Source: Pseudomonas sp. UBA2684
GTDB taxonomy: Bacteria; Pseudomonadota; Gammaproteobacteria; Pseudomonadales; Pseudomonadaceae
Direction: 5' to 3'
Assembly: GCA_002354655.1 (NCBI GenBank)
Contig: DELY01000036.1
Location: forward strand, 50,205 to 114,204
DNA: 64,000 nucleotides
Shown here: one piece after another, positions 18,315 to 29,149 of the stretch
Position numbering within the stretch: the stretch's first letter is position 1
Layout: the number at the start of each line of letters is the position of its first letter
Program-made: the position numbers and the translations under genes
The notes under the pieces: model-generated
Told to the model about the DNA's origin: nothing
The model's input: only the letters and a program-made list of their open reading frames with translations
Databases searched by the model: none

Positions 18315-19559
18315 ATGGCCATTACCTCTTGGCTGGTGCTGGGGCTGTTTGTATTGACCTACCTGGGGATGGCCGCCGGAGGCATCAAAGGGCTGCGCGT
18401 CGACCGCAGTTGGATTGCGGCGACGGCAGCGGTGTTGCTGCTGGTCAGCGGGGCGCTGGCGCCGAGCGAGGCGGCCAGCCACCTGGATGCCGGCGCGTTG
18501 CTGCTGCTGTTGGCGTTGATGCTGATTTCCGCACAGTTCGACTTTTCCGGCGTGTATGCCTGGCTCAACGCCCAACTCAGCCACTATGCCCAGCGTCCGG
18601 CGTTGCTGCTGGCCGGCGTGGTGCTGCTCGGCGGCGTGCTCTCGGCGGTGCTGGTCAACGATATCGTGGCTTTCGCCCTGACGCCCTTGCTCTGCCATAG
18701 TCTGCTGGCGCGTGGCCTCGATCCACGGCCGTTTCTGATTGCCTTGGCCTTGTCGTGCAACGCCGGCTCGGCGGCCAGCCTGATCGGCAACCCGCAGAAC
18801 ATCCTGATCGGCCAGGCCGGCGGCCTGGATTTCTGGGCGTTTACCTTTATCGCCGGGCCACCGGCGCTGGCTGCCCTGGCGATTACCTACGCCTGCATCT
18901 GGTGGCAATGGCGCGCGCGTTGGGGCGTGCCCAAGGTGCTGGTCGAGGTGCAGACGCCGGTCGAGCGGATCTATGGCGCACGCAGCTACCTCAAACCGTT
19001 ACTCGCCAGCCTGGTGCTGCTCGGGCTGTTTTCCACCAGCCTGCCGCGTGAGCTGTCGGCGTTGCTGATCGCCGCTCTGGTGATGATCTCGCGGCGAGTG
19101 GACAGCCGCGACTACGTGCACAAGGTCGACTGGAACCTGTTGTTGCTGTTCGCCGGGTTGTTCGTGGTCACCGGCGCGGCGCTGGCGTTGCCGGAAGTGG
19201 CTGGCGTGGCGGCGTACCTGACCGAACAGGGGCTGTTGCCGCAGGGCGTGTGGTCGCTGGCGGCAGCGTCGTTACTGGCCAGCAACCTGATCGGTAATGT
19301 GCCGTTCGTGGTGTTGCTGCTGGGCTTTATGCCAAACGCCTCGGAGGCGGTGCTGGTCGGTCTGGCGGTGATGTCGACGCTGGCCGGCAACCTGCTGCTG
19401 ATCGGCAGCGTGGTCAACCTGATCGTGGCGGAAAGCGCGCGGCGCCAGGGCGTCGCGCTGAGCTTCGTCGACTTCGCCCGTAGCGGCTTCCCGGTGACCC
19501 TGCTGAGCATGAGCGCCGCCGGGTTGTGGCTGGGCCTGGGTGGCTGGTTGCCCTGGTAA
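18315..19559 (+). CDS. SLC13/ArsB-type anion permease
   Basis: A 414-residue polytopic membrane protein of the ion-transporter superfamily (DASS/ArsB/NhaD type). It has about ten to eleven hydrophobic segments and two internal repeat loops: VLVNDIVAFALTPLL with SLIGNPQNILIG in the first half, and LLASNLIGNVPFVVLLL with GNLLLIGSVVNLIVAE in the second. Both contain the conserved Asn-rich ligand/ion-binding loops. Substrate (arsenite, sulfate, dicarboxylate or other) cannot be decided from sequence. It stands alone after the yeh operon and is convergent with rlmF. Confidence 0.78.
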   Translation: MAITSWLVLGLFVLTYLGMAAGGIKGLRVDRSWIAATAAVLLLVSGALAPSEAASHLDAGALLLLLALMLISAQFDFSGVYAWLNAQLSHYAQRPALLLAGVVLLGGVLSAVLVNDIVAFALTPLLCHSLLARGLDPRPFLIALALSCNAGSAASLIGNPQNILIGQAGGLDFWAFTFIAGPPALAALAITYACIWWQWRARWGVPKVLVEVQTPVERIYGARSYLKPLLASLVLLGLFSTSLPRELSALLIAALVMISRRVDSRDYVHKVDWNLLLLFAGLFVVTGAALALPEVAGVAAYLTEQGLLPQGVWSLAAASLLASNLIGNVPFVVLLLGFMPNASEAVLVGLAVMSTLAGNLLLIGSVVNLIVAESARRQGVALSFVDFARSGFPVTLLSMSAAGLWLGLGGWLPW

Positions 19560-19571
19560 CGCGCGGCTGAT

Positions 19572-19683
19572 CGTAGGATGGGTTAGCCGCGAATAGCGCC
19601 TGAGTCGTGCTCTTATTGGGCGCGGCGTAACCCATGATGGCGGCGGAGTCATATGGGTATCGCTGCGCTCAACCCATCCTACG
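19572..19683. repeat. palindromic two-hairpin intergenic element A
   Basis: A 112-base element bounded by perfect 13-base inverted arms, CGTAGGATGGGTT at 19572-19584 and AACCCATCCTACG at 19671-19683. Inside, a second pair (GGGTTAGCCGCG near the left end and CGCGGCGTAACCC about 19621-19633) makes a left hairpin. It fills the gap between the convergent permease and rlmF genes. A similar plan with diverged sequence occurs at 23347-23460, so this is probably a dispersed non-autonomous repeat. Confidence 0.7.
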
Positions 19684-19685
19684 GC

Positions 19686-20672
19686 CTATTTCCAGCGTTC
19701 TTTGCGCCAGTTTTGCTGCTGCTCGGGCGTGAGGAAGGTCCAGGCGACGAAACGGCTCTGCTTCTGGCCCTGGGCCATGTCCACGGTGCGGACCTCGACC
19801 GCGCCGGCCTGTTTCAAGGCGCTGTACACGCCAGGCAGGTTGCTCGCCTTGGAGATCAGCGTGCTGAACCAGAGCACCTGCTGCGCGTGCTGCACGCTCT
19901 CTTTGATCAGGCGGCCGACGAATGCCGCTTCGCCGCCCTGGCACCACAATTCGGCCGCCTGGCCGCCAAAGTTCAGCACCGGTAATTTGCGTTTCGGGTC
20001 GAGCTTGCCGAGGTTGCGCCATTTGCGTTTGCTGCCGCTGCTGGCTTCCTCGGCGCTGGCATGGAAGGGCGGGTTGCACAGGCTCAGGTCGAAGCGTTCG
20101 TCGGCGCCCAGCAGGCCATGAAGAATGTGCTTGGCATCCGCTTGCTGGCGCAACTCGATGGCCGTAGCGAGGCCCGGGTTGGCCTGCACGATGGCGTTGG
20201 CCGACGCGATGGCGCTGGCGGCGATGTCCGAGCCGAGAAAGCGCCAGGCATATTCACAGTGGCCCAGCAGCGGGTAGATGCAGTTGGCGCCGACGCCGAT
20301 ATCCAGGGCGCGGACCTGGGCGCCCCGCGGAATTTTGCCGCCATTGCTGCTGGCCAACAGGTCGGCCAGGTAATGCAGGTAGTCGGCGCGGCCGGGAATC
20401 GGCGGGCACAGGTAATCGGCCGGAATGTCCCACTGGGCGATGCCATAGTGCTGTTTGAGCAGCGCACGGTTGAACACTTTGACCGCCGCCGGGTTGGCGA
20501 AGTCGATGCTTTCCTTGCCATACGGATTGATGATCACGAACGCCGCCAGCTCCGGGCTGCTGCTGATCAGCGCGGGAAAGTCATAACGGCCCTGGTGACG
20601 GTTGCGCGGGTGCAACTGGCCTTTGGCGGCATCGGGCTTGGGCGCAGCGGGGCGTGACGGTGGGCGAGGCAT
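19686..20672 (-). CDS. rlmF: 23S rRNA adenine-1618 N6-methyltransferase RlmF
   Basis: A 328-residue SAM-dependent methyltransferase that modifies A1618 of 23S rRNA. It has the family region [17 protein letters not shown], a Rossmann SAM site ([13 protein letters not shown]) and the catalytic N6-adenine motif NPPF in [12 protein letters not shown]. The ATG at 20672 (MPRPPSRP, basic linker) has ACGGA upstream; a start seven codons earlier is possible. It stops three bases from repeat element A. Confidence 0.92.
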   Translation of the reverse strand: MPRPPSRPAAPKPDAAKGQLHPRNRHQGRYDFPALISSSPELAAFVIINPYGKESIDFANPAAVKVFNRALLKQHYGIAQWDIPADYLCPPIPGRADYLHYLADLLASSNGGKIPRGAQVRALDIGVGANCIYPLLGHCEYAWRFLGSDIAASAIASANAIVQANPGLATAIELRQQADAKHILHGLLGADERFDLSLCNPPFHASAEEASSGSKRKWRNLGKLDPKRKLPVLNFGGQAAELWCQGGEAAFVGRLIKESVQHAQQVLWFSTLISKASNLPGVYSALKQAGAVEVRTVDMAQGQKQSRFVAWTFLTPEQQQNWRKERWK

Positions 20673-20729
20673 GGCAATCCGTTCGGGCGGCAAGGGGCCG
20701 GGGCATTATTCACACCCGGACGTTTCTGG

Positions 20730-21290
20730 CTAGTTGATATTCAACAGCATGGCCAGGTAATCGAAAAACAGGCAGTACAGCGCGATGGGCAGCGGCAGGC
20801 CGAGCAGGGTGCCGAGCAGGTAGGTGCGCAAGCGCACGCCGGACAGGGCCAGGGCGTAGTTCAGCGCCGGCACAGTTTGGAACAGCATGCGCAGGGCGAT
20901 GATGCTGGCCAGCGGGCGGCGATCGAGCCCGGCCAGCAGGCGCTGGGCCAGGCGGTTGTCCAGCTCGCGCAAGGCATTGCCGCCGAGGGCGCGGATGGCG
21001 ACAAAGGTGAAGGCGCAGGAGATGCACGCCGCCAGGTAAGTGGCGAGGCCGCCGTACACCCGCCCCAGTGCCAGCACGGCGGCGGCGAGAAATACCCAAC
21101 CGGGGATCTGGATCAGGTTGCCCAGGGCGAACAGCAGGATGAACAGCAGCAGGCCGGCCACCGGGTGCATGAGGATCAGCGTTTGCAGGGCGTCGAGATT
21201 GAACTGCGCACGGATGCCCAGTGCCTCGAATACCAGGAACAGGCCGAGCAGGAACAGGATCACCAGTAACAGGCGGTGTGAGCTGCGCAT
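20730..21290 (-). CDS. TVP38/TMEM64 (VTT-domain) membrane protein
   Basis: A 186-residue inner-membrane protein with a hydrophobic N-terminal helix and the VTT/SNARE-associated core: GNLIQIPGWVFLAAAVLALG, then ALRMLFQTVPALNYALALSGV. This is the DedA-superfamily fold linked to lipid handling in other bacteria. The family G-(F/Y)-x-G motif is partly altered. It follows the small winged-helix gene by 14 bases on the same strand, suggesting one transcript. Function unproven. Confidence 0.8.
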   Translation of the reverse strand: MRSSHRLLLVILFLLGLFLVFEALGIRAQFNLDALQTLILMHPVAGLLLFILLFALGNLIQIPGWVFLAAAVLALGRVYGGLATYLAACISCAFTFVAIRALGGNALRELDNRLAQRLLAGLDRRPLASIIALRMLFQTVPALNYALALSGVRLRTYLLGTLLGLPLPIALYCLFFDYLAMLLNIN

Positions 21291-21304
21291 GGCCGACTTC
21301 TCGC

Positions 21305-21601
21305 TCAGGGATAGCCCAGGGTGGCTTTGATCTGCTGCAGGTTAGCGGCGATCCAGCGTTTGTCGATGGCGCCCCAGTCGCGGATGGCATAGTGCCCGGC
21401 GTTGTTGCGTTCGCCGGTTTGTTGCACGAATACGCAGTCGATATCCAGGTCGGCCAAGGCGCTCAGGGTGTCCTGGGCGGTGCGCCGTGGCATGCCGGTG
21501 GCCGCCATCAGCGCCGGCACGCTGGCGGCGGCGCCGCTGTCGATCAGCCAGGCCACGTACAGGCGACGGTAGAAGCTGGTGCGGGTTTTACTCACGTCCA
21601 T
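21305..21601 (-). CDS. small winged-helix DNA-binding protein
   Basis: A 98-residue protein with a predicted winged helix-turn-helix (VPALMAATGMPRRTAQDTLS at about residues 29-48) followed by a short C-terminal part with repeated Trp/Lys residues. Similar one-domain proteins are common in Pseudomonas and their role is not known to me. The ATG at 21601 follows AGGAG with nine-base spacing. It lies 56 bases after nhaD and just before the TVP38 gene on the same strand, so it may belong to the nhaD transcript. Confidence 0.7.
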   Translation of the reverse strand: MDVSKTRTSFYRRLYVAWLIDSGAAASVPALMAATGMPRRTAQDTLSALADLDIDCVFVQQTGERNNAGHYAIRDWGAIDKRWIAANLQQIKATLGYP

Positions 21602-21657
21602 GGGGCCATGCTCCTGGCTTGATGCCGTGCGCCACTGGCGCACGATCTGATTGAGGG

Positions 21658-23034
21658 TCAGCTCAGTGTGGCCATCGCAATATAGGTTGCCGCACCGGAG
21701 ATATAACCCAGGAACGCCAGCAGGCTGATCTTTTTCAGGTACCAGATGAAGTTGATCTTCTCCATACCCATCGCCGCTACGCCGGCAGCCGAGCCAATGA
21801 TCAGGCAACTGCCGCCGGTGCCGGCGCAGTAGGCGAGCATTTCCCAGAAGGTGCCGTCGACCAGGAAATTGCCCAGCCAGGCGCTTTCGCTGCCCGCGGC
21901 GGCCACTGCATCGGGGGTGAGCAGCGGGTACATCTTCATGGCGCCGGCCACCAGTGGCACGTTATCCACCACTGACGACAGCAACCCGATCGCGATATTG
22001 ATGGCGTAGACGTTGCCCAGGCTTTCCTTCAGGTAGTTCGCCACCTGGGTCAGGTGGCCGGCGGTGGCCAGGCTGGAAACGGCGAGCAGAATGCCGAGGA
22101 AGAACAGCACGCTGGTGGTGTCGATCCGGCGCAATACACCGATGACCGACAGTGGATGCTTGTCCTCGTCGTTTTTGCCGCGGTGGATCACCTCGGTCAC
22201 CACCCAAAGCAGGCCGAGGCCGAAAAGGATGCCCATGTAAGGAGGCAAGTGGGTAACGGTCTTGAATATTGGCACGAACAGCAGTGAGCCAATCCCTAGA
22301 CCAAACACCAGGTTGCGTTCGAACGGGGTGGTCGGGTCGCGATGACTTTCGGCCGGTTCGCTGTCGTGCGGGCGGGTCACTTCGCCCTTGAGGGTAACGC
22401 TGAGCGCCAGCAGCGGCACCAGCAGGCAGACCAGACTGGGCAGGAACAGACTGGCGACAATACCGCTGGCGCTGATCTGGTTGCCGATCCACAACATGGT
22501 GGTGGTCACGTCGCCGATCGGCGACCAGGCGCCGCCGGCGTTGGCGGCGATAACCACGATGCCGGCGAAGAACCAGCGTTCGTGCTGGTCGCCGATCAGC
22601 TTGCGCAGCAGCGAAACCATGACGATGGTGGTGGTCAGGTTATCCAGCGCCGCAGAAAGGAAAAAGGTGATAAACCCCACCAGCCAGAGTAGGTACACGC
22701 GCTTGCTGGTGCGAATTCGGTCGGTGATGACCTTGAAGCCCTCGTGGGCGTCGATTAGTTCGACGATGGTCATGGCGCCCATCAGGAAGAACAGGATTTC
22801 CGAGATTTCGCCCAGGTGATGGCGCAGCTCTTCGACCACGAAATGCGTGTTGTCGCTGCCGTCGGGCACGGCCGCTCCGATCAACGGGAAGATGCTGTCA
22901 GCGCCCAGCACCAGGGCCGTCCAGGCGAATACTGCGGTCAGCAGCGCCGATGCGGCTTTGTCGATCTTCAGCGGATGCTCTAAGGCGATGCACAGGTAAC
23001 CAAGGACGAAAATCAACGCCATCAACGCATACAT
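21658..23034 (-). CDS. nhaD: Na+/H+ antiporter NhaD
   Basis: A 458-residue polytopic membrane protein of the NhaD sodium-proton antiporter family. Family signatures include FFLSAALDNLTTTIVMVSLL, ANAGGAWSPIGDVTTTMLW and the C-terminal GLLSSVVDNVPLVAGAM, the paired Asp/Asn-rich loops that bind Na+. It exports Na+ or Li+ in exchange for protons, supporting salt and alkali tolerance. The ATG at 23034 has only a weak GGAA ribosome site. The upstream leader is long and contains an AU-rich hairpin. Confidence 0.93.
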   Translation of the reverse strand: MYALMALIFVLGYLCIALEHPLKIDKAASALLTAVFAWTALVLGADSIFPLIGAAVPDGSDNTHFVVEELRHHLGEISEILFFLMGAMTIVELIDAHEGFKVITDRIRTSKRVYLLWLVGFITFFLSAALDNLTTTIVMVSLLRKLIGDQHERWFFAGIVVIAANAGGAWSPIGDVTTTMLWIGNQISASGIVASLFLPSLVCLLVPLLALSVTLKGEVTRPHDSEPAESHRDPTTPFERNLVFGLGIGSLLFVPIFKTVTHLPPYMGILFGLGLLWVVTEVIHRGKNDEDKHPLSVIGVLRRIDTTSVLFFLGILLAVSSLATAGHLTQVANYLKESLGNVYAINIAIGLLSSVVDNVPLVAGAMKMYPLLTPDAVAAAGSESAWLGNFLVDGTFWEMLAYCAGTGGSCLIIGSAAGVAAMGMEKINFIWYLKKISLLAFLGYISGAATYIAMATLS

Positions 23035-23071
23035 GATCAGAATTCCGATTTCAGGGCTTTTTTAGGGGTGT

Positions 23072-23092
23072 ACTTTTTATTGGTAAAAAAGT
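23072..23092 (-). promoter_or_regulatory. AU-rich hairpin in the nhaD leader
   Basis: Seven-base inverted arms ACTTTTT (23072-23078) and AAAAAGT (23086-23092) lie 38-58 bases before the nhaD start, next to a further T-rich run. In nhaD RNA this would be a short hairpin, possibly a promoter-proximal or riboregulatory structure. Function is not shown by sequence. Confidence 0.25.
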
Positions 23093-23346
23093 GCCGGAGG
23101 CTCTTGATGCGCCGGAGAAGATGCCTGAATTGCGGCGTAATTGGGAGGGTATTTGTGCGCGGATAGGCTTTGCGGCGCAGTGAATCGGCGCTTTCTGAGC
23201 AAACGGTTAGGTTTGCTGTGCAGCGTTTGCTGTAGGTAAAACGTGCCAGCGCCTTGAGCGGGGCAAGCGCTAGGGCGGTGATGTGAAGGTTTTTTGTGGC
23301 GGCGCGCTGCTCATGTCCCCGCTGTGTGCTGCGAAGGCGATAAGCC

Positions 23347-23460
23347 GTAGATTGGGGCGGGGCGTGTAGCCTGAGGCGCAACGCGACGAAGCCCCGCGGC
23401 GATGGCTCGGACGCCCCGATGTGTGCCTTGTTGGGCCTCGCACCGCTCAGCCCAATCTAC
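23347..23460. repeat. palindromic two-hairpin intergenic element B
   Basis: A 114-base element with perfect 10-base outer arms GTAGATTGGG (23347-23356) and CCCAATCTAC (23451-23460), and an inner left hairpin made by CGGGGC near 23359 and GCCCCG near 23391. Length, arm placement and the right end (CGCACCGCTCAGCCCAATC) parallel element A (CGCTGCGCTCAACCCATC), although the sequences differ. Probably a dispersed non-coding repeat rather than a gene. Confidence 0.65.
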
Positions 23461-23510
23461 AATTCGGGCCAGGGTTTGCGTGCCATGCATAACGGATACA
23501 GCGCCAAAGA

Positions 23511-23543
23511 AAAGGCCCGCACCGGTGAGGGTTGCGGGCCTTT
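23511..23543 (-). terminator. valS rho-independent terminator
   Basis: Perfect 10-base stem AAAGGCCCGC (23511-23520) with GCGGGCCTTT (23534-23543). On the minus strand it follows the valS stop by 16 bases and runs into a T-rich tail (TTTTCTTT). Confidence 0.85.
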
Positions 23544-23559
23544 GCATGCCGCGAGGGGA

Positions 23560-26391
23560 TCAGAGTGCGGCGATCTTGCCGCGCTGCTCGATCATTTTGG
23601 CCAGCGCCTGTTCGGCTTCAGCCAGCTTGGCGCGCTCTTTATCGAGCACCTCGGCTGGGGCCTTGGCGACGAAGCCTTCGTTGGCGAGCTTGCCGCCGAC
23701 GCGCTGCACTTCACCGGAGAGGCGCTGGATTTCCTTGTCCAGGCGCGCCAGTTCGGCGTCCTTGTCGATCAGCCCGGCCATCGGCACCAGTACCTGCATG
23801 TCGCCGACCAGGGCGGTGGCGGACATCGGCGCTTCTTCACTGCTAGCCAGCACACGGACCGATTCCAGCTTGGCCAGCTTGCTGAGCAGCGGCTCGAAGT
23901 CGGCCAGGCGGCGCAGGTCTTCGGTACCCGCGTTCTGCACGATGATGTCGATGCGCTTGGCCATGGAGATTTTCATCTCGCCACGGATCTGGCGTACGCC
24001 GAGCATCAGCTGCTTGACCCACTCGATATCGCCTTCGGCGGCGGCGTCGATGCGGCTCTCGTTCGCCACCGGCCAGGCCTGCAGCATGATGGTGTCGCCA
24101 CTGACGCCAGCTTGAGTGTTGATCCGCTGCCAGATTTCTTCGGTGATAAACGGCATAAACGGATGGGCCAGACGCAGGATCACTTCCAGTACGCGAATCA
24201 GCGTACGGCGGGTGCCGCGCTGGCGCTCGGCCGGGGCGTTTTCGTCCCACAGCACGGGCTTGACCAGTTCCAGATACCAGGCGCAGTACTCGTCCCAGAT
24301 AAATTCGTAGAGCGCCTGCGCCGCCAGGTCGAAGCGGAAGGCGTCGAGCTGGCGGGTTACTTCGGCTTCGGTGCGCTGCAGGGCGGAGATGATCCAGCGG
24401 TCCACCGAGGACAGTTCGACCGGCTCGCCATTCACACCGGTGTCCTGGCCATCGGTGTTTTCCAGCACGAAATTGGCAGCGTTCCACAGCTTGTTGCAGA
24501 AGTTGCGGTAACCCTCGACGCGGCCCATGTCGAACTTGATGTCGCGACCGGTGGAAGCCAGCGCCAGGTTGGTGAAGCGCAGGGCGTCGGTGCCGTAGGC
24601 GGCGATCCCCTCGGGGAACTCGGCGCGGGTCTGCTTGGCGATCTTCTCGGCCAGCTTGGGTTGCATCATGCCGCTGGTGCGTTTCTCCAGCAGCTCATTG
24701 AGGGTGATGCCGTCAACGATGTCCAGCGGGTCGAGCACGTTGCCCTTGGACTTGGACATCTTCTGGCCCTGGCCGTCGCGCACCAGGCCGTGCACGTACA
24801 CGGTCTTGAACGGAATCTGCCCGGTCAGGTGGGTCGACAGCATGATCATCCGGGCGACCCAGAAGAAGATGATATCGAAGCCCGTTACAAGAACATCCGT
24901 GGGGTGGAAGGTCTTGAGGAAATCGGTCTGCTGCGGCCAGCCGAGGGTGGAGAAGGTCCACAGGCCGGAGCTGAACCAGGTGTCGAGCACGTCTTCGTCC
25001 TGGCGCAGGTTGGCATCGCCGAGGTTGTGCGTGGCGCGTACTTCCGCCTCGTCACGGCCCACAAAGACGTTGCCGGCATCGTCGTACCAGGCCGGGATGC
25101 GGTGGCCCCACCAGAGCTGACGGCTGATGCACCAGTCCTGGATGTCGCGCATCCAGCTGAAGTACATGTTCTCGTACTGCTTGGGCACGAACTGGATCTC
25201 GCCGCTCTCGACCACGGCGATGGCTTTTTCGGCCAGCGGCTTGGTGGAGACGTACCACTGGTCGGTCAGCCACGGCTCGATCACCGTGCCGGAACGGTCG
25301 CCCTTCGGCACTTTCAACGCGTGGTCGTCGACACTGACCAACAGGCCGGCGGCGTCGAAGGCCGCGACGATCTGCTTGCGCGCGACGAAGCGGTCGAGGC
25401 CGGCGTATTCGGCCGGCAGGCTGCCGTCGAAGGTGGCGTTGACGCTGCCGTCGATATTGAACACCTGAGCGGTGGCCAGTACGGCGGCGTTCTTGTCGAA
25501 GATGTTGATCAGCGGCAGGTTGTGGCGCTTGCCAACTTCATAGTCGTTGAAATCGTGGGCCGGGGTGATCTTCACGCAGCCGGTGCCGAATTCGGGGTCG
25601 CAGTAGTCGTCGGCAATGATCGGGATACGCCGGCCGAGCAGCGGCAGGTCGATAAAGGTGCCGATCAGGGCTTTATAGCGCTCGTCTTCCGGGTGCACGG
25701 CCACGGCGCTGTCGCCGAGCATGGTTTCCGGGCGGGTGGTGGCGACGATCAGATGGTCCTTGCCGTCGGCGGTTTTATTGCCGTCGGCCAGCGGGTAGCG
25801 CAGGTTCCACAGGTGGCCTTTCTCGTCGTGGTTTTCCACTTCGAGGTCGGAGATGGCGGTGTGGAACTTGGTGTCCCAGTTGACCAGACGCTTGCCGCGG
25901 TAGATCAGACCGTCGTTGTGCAGGCGCACGAAGGCTTCTTTAACAGCTTCCGAGAGGCCTTCGTCCATGGTGAAGCGCTCGCGCGACCAGTCCACCGAGG
26001 AGCCCAGGCGACGAATCTGCCGGGTGATGGTGCCGCCGGACTGTTCCTTCCACTCCCAAACCTTCTCCAGGAACTTCTCGCGGCCCAGGTCGTGACGGCC
26101 AATGCCGTCGGCGGCCAGCTGACGCTCGACCACCATCTGCGTGGCGATGCCCGCGTGGTCGGTACCCGGCTGCCACAGGGTGTTGCGGCCCTGCATGCGG
26201 CGGAAGCGGATCAGGCAATCCATGATCGAGTTGTTGAAACCGTGGCCCATGTGCAGGCTGCCGGTGACGTTCGGCGGCGGGATCATGATGGTGTAGGGCT
26301 CGCCGGAACCTTGCGGGGCGAAATAGTTGTTCGCCTCCCAGTTCTGGTACAGGGCGGTTTCAATGGCGTTCGGCTGGTAGGTCTTGTCCAT
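23560..26391 (-). CDS. valS: valyl-tRNA synthetase
   Basis: A 943-residue class I aminoacyl-tRNA synthetase charging tRNA-Val. The HIGH-type signature is HMGH at residues 47-50, the KMSKS motif lies near residue 545 (QKMSKSKGN), and an editing domain lies between. The C-terminal ~65 residues form the Arg/Lys/Glu-rich coiled coil typical of ValRS ([15 protein letters not shown]). The start MDKTYQPN matches the family; the ribosome site is weak and distant (AAGGG). A perfect terminator follows. Confidence 0.97.
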   Translation of the reverse strand: MDKTYQPNAIETALYQNWEANNYFAPQGSGEPYTIMIPPPNVTGSLHMGHGFNNSIMDCLIRFRRMQGRNTLWQPGTDHAGIATQMVVERQLAADGIGRHDLGREKFLEKVWEWKEQSGGTITRQIRRLGSSVDWSRERFTMDEGLSEAVKEAFVRLHNDGLIYRGKRLVNWDTKFHTAISDLEVENHDEKGHLWNLRYPLADGNKTADGKDHLIVATTRPETMLGDSAVAVHPEDERYKALIGTFIDLPLLGRRIPIIADDYCDPEFGTGCVKITPAHDFNDYEVGKRHNLPLINIFDKNAAVLATAQVFNIDGSVNATFDGSLPAEYAGLDRFVARKQIVAAFDAAGLLVSVDDHALKVPKGDRSGTVIEPWLTDQWYVSTKPLAEKAIAVVESGEIQFVPKQYENMYFSWMRDIQDWCISRQLWWGHRIPAWYDDAGNVFVGRDEAEVRATHNLGDANLRQDEDVLDTWFSSGLWTFSTLGWPQQTDFLKTFHPTDVLVTGFDIIFFWVARMIMLSTHLTGQIPFKTVYVHGLVRDGQGQKMSKSKGNVLDPLDIVDGITLNELLEKRTSGMMQPKLAEKIAKQTRAEFPEGIAAYGTDALRFTNLALASTGRDIKFDMGRVEGYRNFCNKLWNAANFVLENTDGQDTGVNGEPVELSSVDRWIISALQRTEAEVTRQLDAFRFDLAAQALYEFIWDEYCAWYLELVKPVLWDENAPAERQRGTRRTLIRVLEVILRLAHPFMPFITEEIWQRINTQAGVSGDTIMLQAWPVANESRIDAAAEGDIEWVKQLMLGVRQIRGEMKISMAKRIDIIVQNAGTEDLRRLADFEPLLSKLAKLESVRVLASSEEAPMSATALVGDMQVLVPMAGLIDKDAELARLDKEIQRLSGEVQRVGGKLANEGFVAKAPAEVLDKERAKLAEAEQALAKMIEQRGKIAAL

Positions 26392-26574
26392 GCGCGGCGG
26401 GACCCTTATGACGGCTAGGCGGAAAAGCCGGCAAGTATAGCGGGGAAGGTGCGCGGGGCGTAAGGCTGAGCGTGGTGCGGCTGACTGGTGGAGCTGATGG
26501 GGCGGACATAGCAAAGCCTTGTCCGCCGCTGCGTTGGTTTGGTGGACAAGCCTGGCGGCATGTCCCCCCCTACG

Positions 26575-26982
26575 TTACAAGCGGCGCGGTGGCAGCAGGC
26601 GGGTCAGGCGCGCGTCAAGGCGGCGTTTCAGTTCGGCCTCGATCTGCGGTACGAAGTCGTCGATCACATCTTGCAGGATCAGCTGGGCGGCGGCGCGCAG
26701 TTCGCTGTCCAGGCGGTTCATTTCACTGTCGCGGCTGACGCTTTGCTGCACCGTGTTGCGCAACGCCGCCGTGGCCGCAGCCTGCGGGGTGAGCGGCGGC
26801 GCAGCGGGCGCGGTGTAGTGCGAGGCGGGGGTGACGATATCCGACAGCAGGGGGATGCTGTCCGGGTCGAGCGAGTCGAGCAGCAGCGGCGGTTCGAGCT
26901 TTTCGTCACCCAGCAGTTGGCGGATCGACTCCAGGTCGTTCAGCAGGTGGGCGGGTTTTTGCGGCGGTTTTGGGCTGTCCAT
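26575..26982 (-). CDS. conserved hypothetical protein downstream of holC
   Basis: A 135-residue acidic-to-basic protein with no signal peptide or membrane segment. The N-terminal half is Pro-rich (MDSPKPPQKPAHLLNDLESI); the C-terminal half is predicted helical (LILQDVIDDFVPQIEAELKR) and ends in a basic RLLPPRRL tail. It lies between holC and valS, as an uncharacterised gene does in P. aeruginosa as I recall. The ATG is 10 bases after the holC stop, with no good ribosome site, suggesting coupling. A TTG three codons upstream is an alternative. Function unknown. Confidence 0.75.
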   Translation of the reverse strand: MDSPKPPQKPAHLLNDLESIRQLLGDEKLEPPLLLDSLDPDSIPLLSDIVTPASHYTAPAAPPLTPQAAATAALRNTVQQSVSRDSEMNRLDSELRAAAQLILQDVIDDFVPQIEAELKRRLDARLTRLLPPRRL

Positions 26983-26991
26983 GGTGTGCAA

Positions 26992-27411
26992 CTAGAGTTC
27001 AACTCGTTTTGGATCATAGCCGCGCTGGCGATAGCTACGGAAATTCTCCCGGCAGGCGGTCAATAGGTCGGGTTCTTGATTGACGATTTCGATCACTCGG
27101 CTGAAGTGTTCGATGTGCGGCGAAAGCGTGCTGCTGAGGTTGATCAGCACGCCTTGCGCGCTGGCTGGCTCGTCGTCCAGGCCAATCACCACGGGTGCCT
27201 GGGCGTCATCCTGATACAGGTTGTGCGGTACGAAGCTTTCCGCCTTGAAACGCCACAGCCGGTCGTCCAGTTGAACGCACTGCGCCGCATCGCTGCCACG
27301 CAGGAACACCGGCAGGCCGGCGCGCCAGGCTTTCGCCGCCAATTGGCAAGCCGCGCGCAGGCGATCAGCCGGGACGGCGGAGGAGAGTACGTAGAATTCT
27401 ATTCGGGGCAT
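26992..27411 (-). CDS. holC: DNA polymerase III subunit chi
   Basis: A 139-residue cytosolic protein with the HolC opening PRIEFYVLSS, a central LWRFKAESFVPHN segment and the VLINLSS motif. Chi, with psi, bridges the clamp loader to single-strand-binding protein during replication. Position between pepA and valS is conserved in gammaproteobacteria. Start at 27411. Confidence 0.93.
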   Translation of the reverse strand: MPRIEFYVLSSAVPADRLRAACQLAAKAWRAGLPVFLRGSDAAQCVQLDDRLWRFKAESFVPHNLYQDDAQAPVVIGLDDEPASAQGVLINLSSTLSPHIEHFSRVIEIVNQEPDLLTACRENFRSYRQRGYDPKRVEL

Positions 27412-27434
27412 GGCGGCACGGTTTTGGCGTTATT

Positions 27435-27500
27435 TGCAGGAGCGGCTTGCTGGATCGGCGTGCAGCTTACCAGTCAATCGCGGTGAAGACCGCTCCTGCA
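27435..27500. repeat. REP-like inverted repeat between holC and pepA
   Basis: Perfect 11-base arms TGCAGGAGCGG (27435-27445) and CCGCTCCTGCA (27490-27500). The arm matches the common Pseudomonas REP core GTAGGAGCGGCTT. It sits just after the pepA stop and may also limit read-through from pepA into holC. Confidence 0.75.
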
Positions 27501-27514
27501 CAGGCGCCTGGGGC

Positions 27515-29053
<1,539 letters not shown>

Positions 29054-29149
29054 CTATTTTTTCAGTGGTTCGTCTATCGTGCGAACCGGCAAGCAGTGTG
29101 GCTAGTTTGATCGTAGCCGCCTGAGCCTGACAACCCTGGAGTGTCTGGT

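Larger units (their letters stand above)
23035..23559. other. 525-base intergenic region between nhaD and valS
   Basis: This gap holds three things: the nhaD 5' region with an ACTTTTT/AAAAAGT hairpin (23072-23092), palindromic element B (23347-23460), and the valS terminator (23511-23543). Short open frames inside it lack family features and ribosome sites; I see no convincing gene. Confidence 0.6.

Noticed and set aside
19572-19683. Inverted repeat as insertion-sequence ends or att site
   Set aside because: Only 112 bases with no transposase or integrase gene and no obvious target duplication; better read as a small dispersed palindromic repeat.
23037-23381. 114-codon frame in the nhaD-valS gap
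   Set aside because: Overlaps the nhaD leader hairpin and repeat element B, has no ribosome site or recognisable domain.
23419-26418. 999-codon open frame antisense to valS
   Set aside because: It runs opposite a fully recognisable ValRS, has no ribosome site and no family motifs; long antisense frames are expected in high-GC genes with strong third-base bias.
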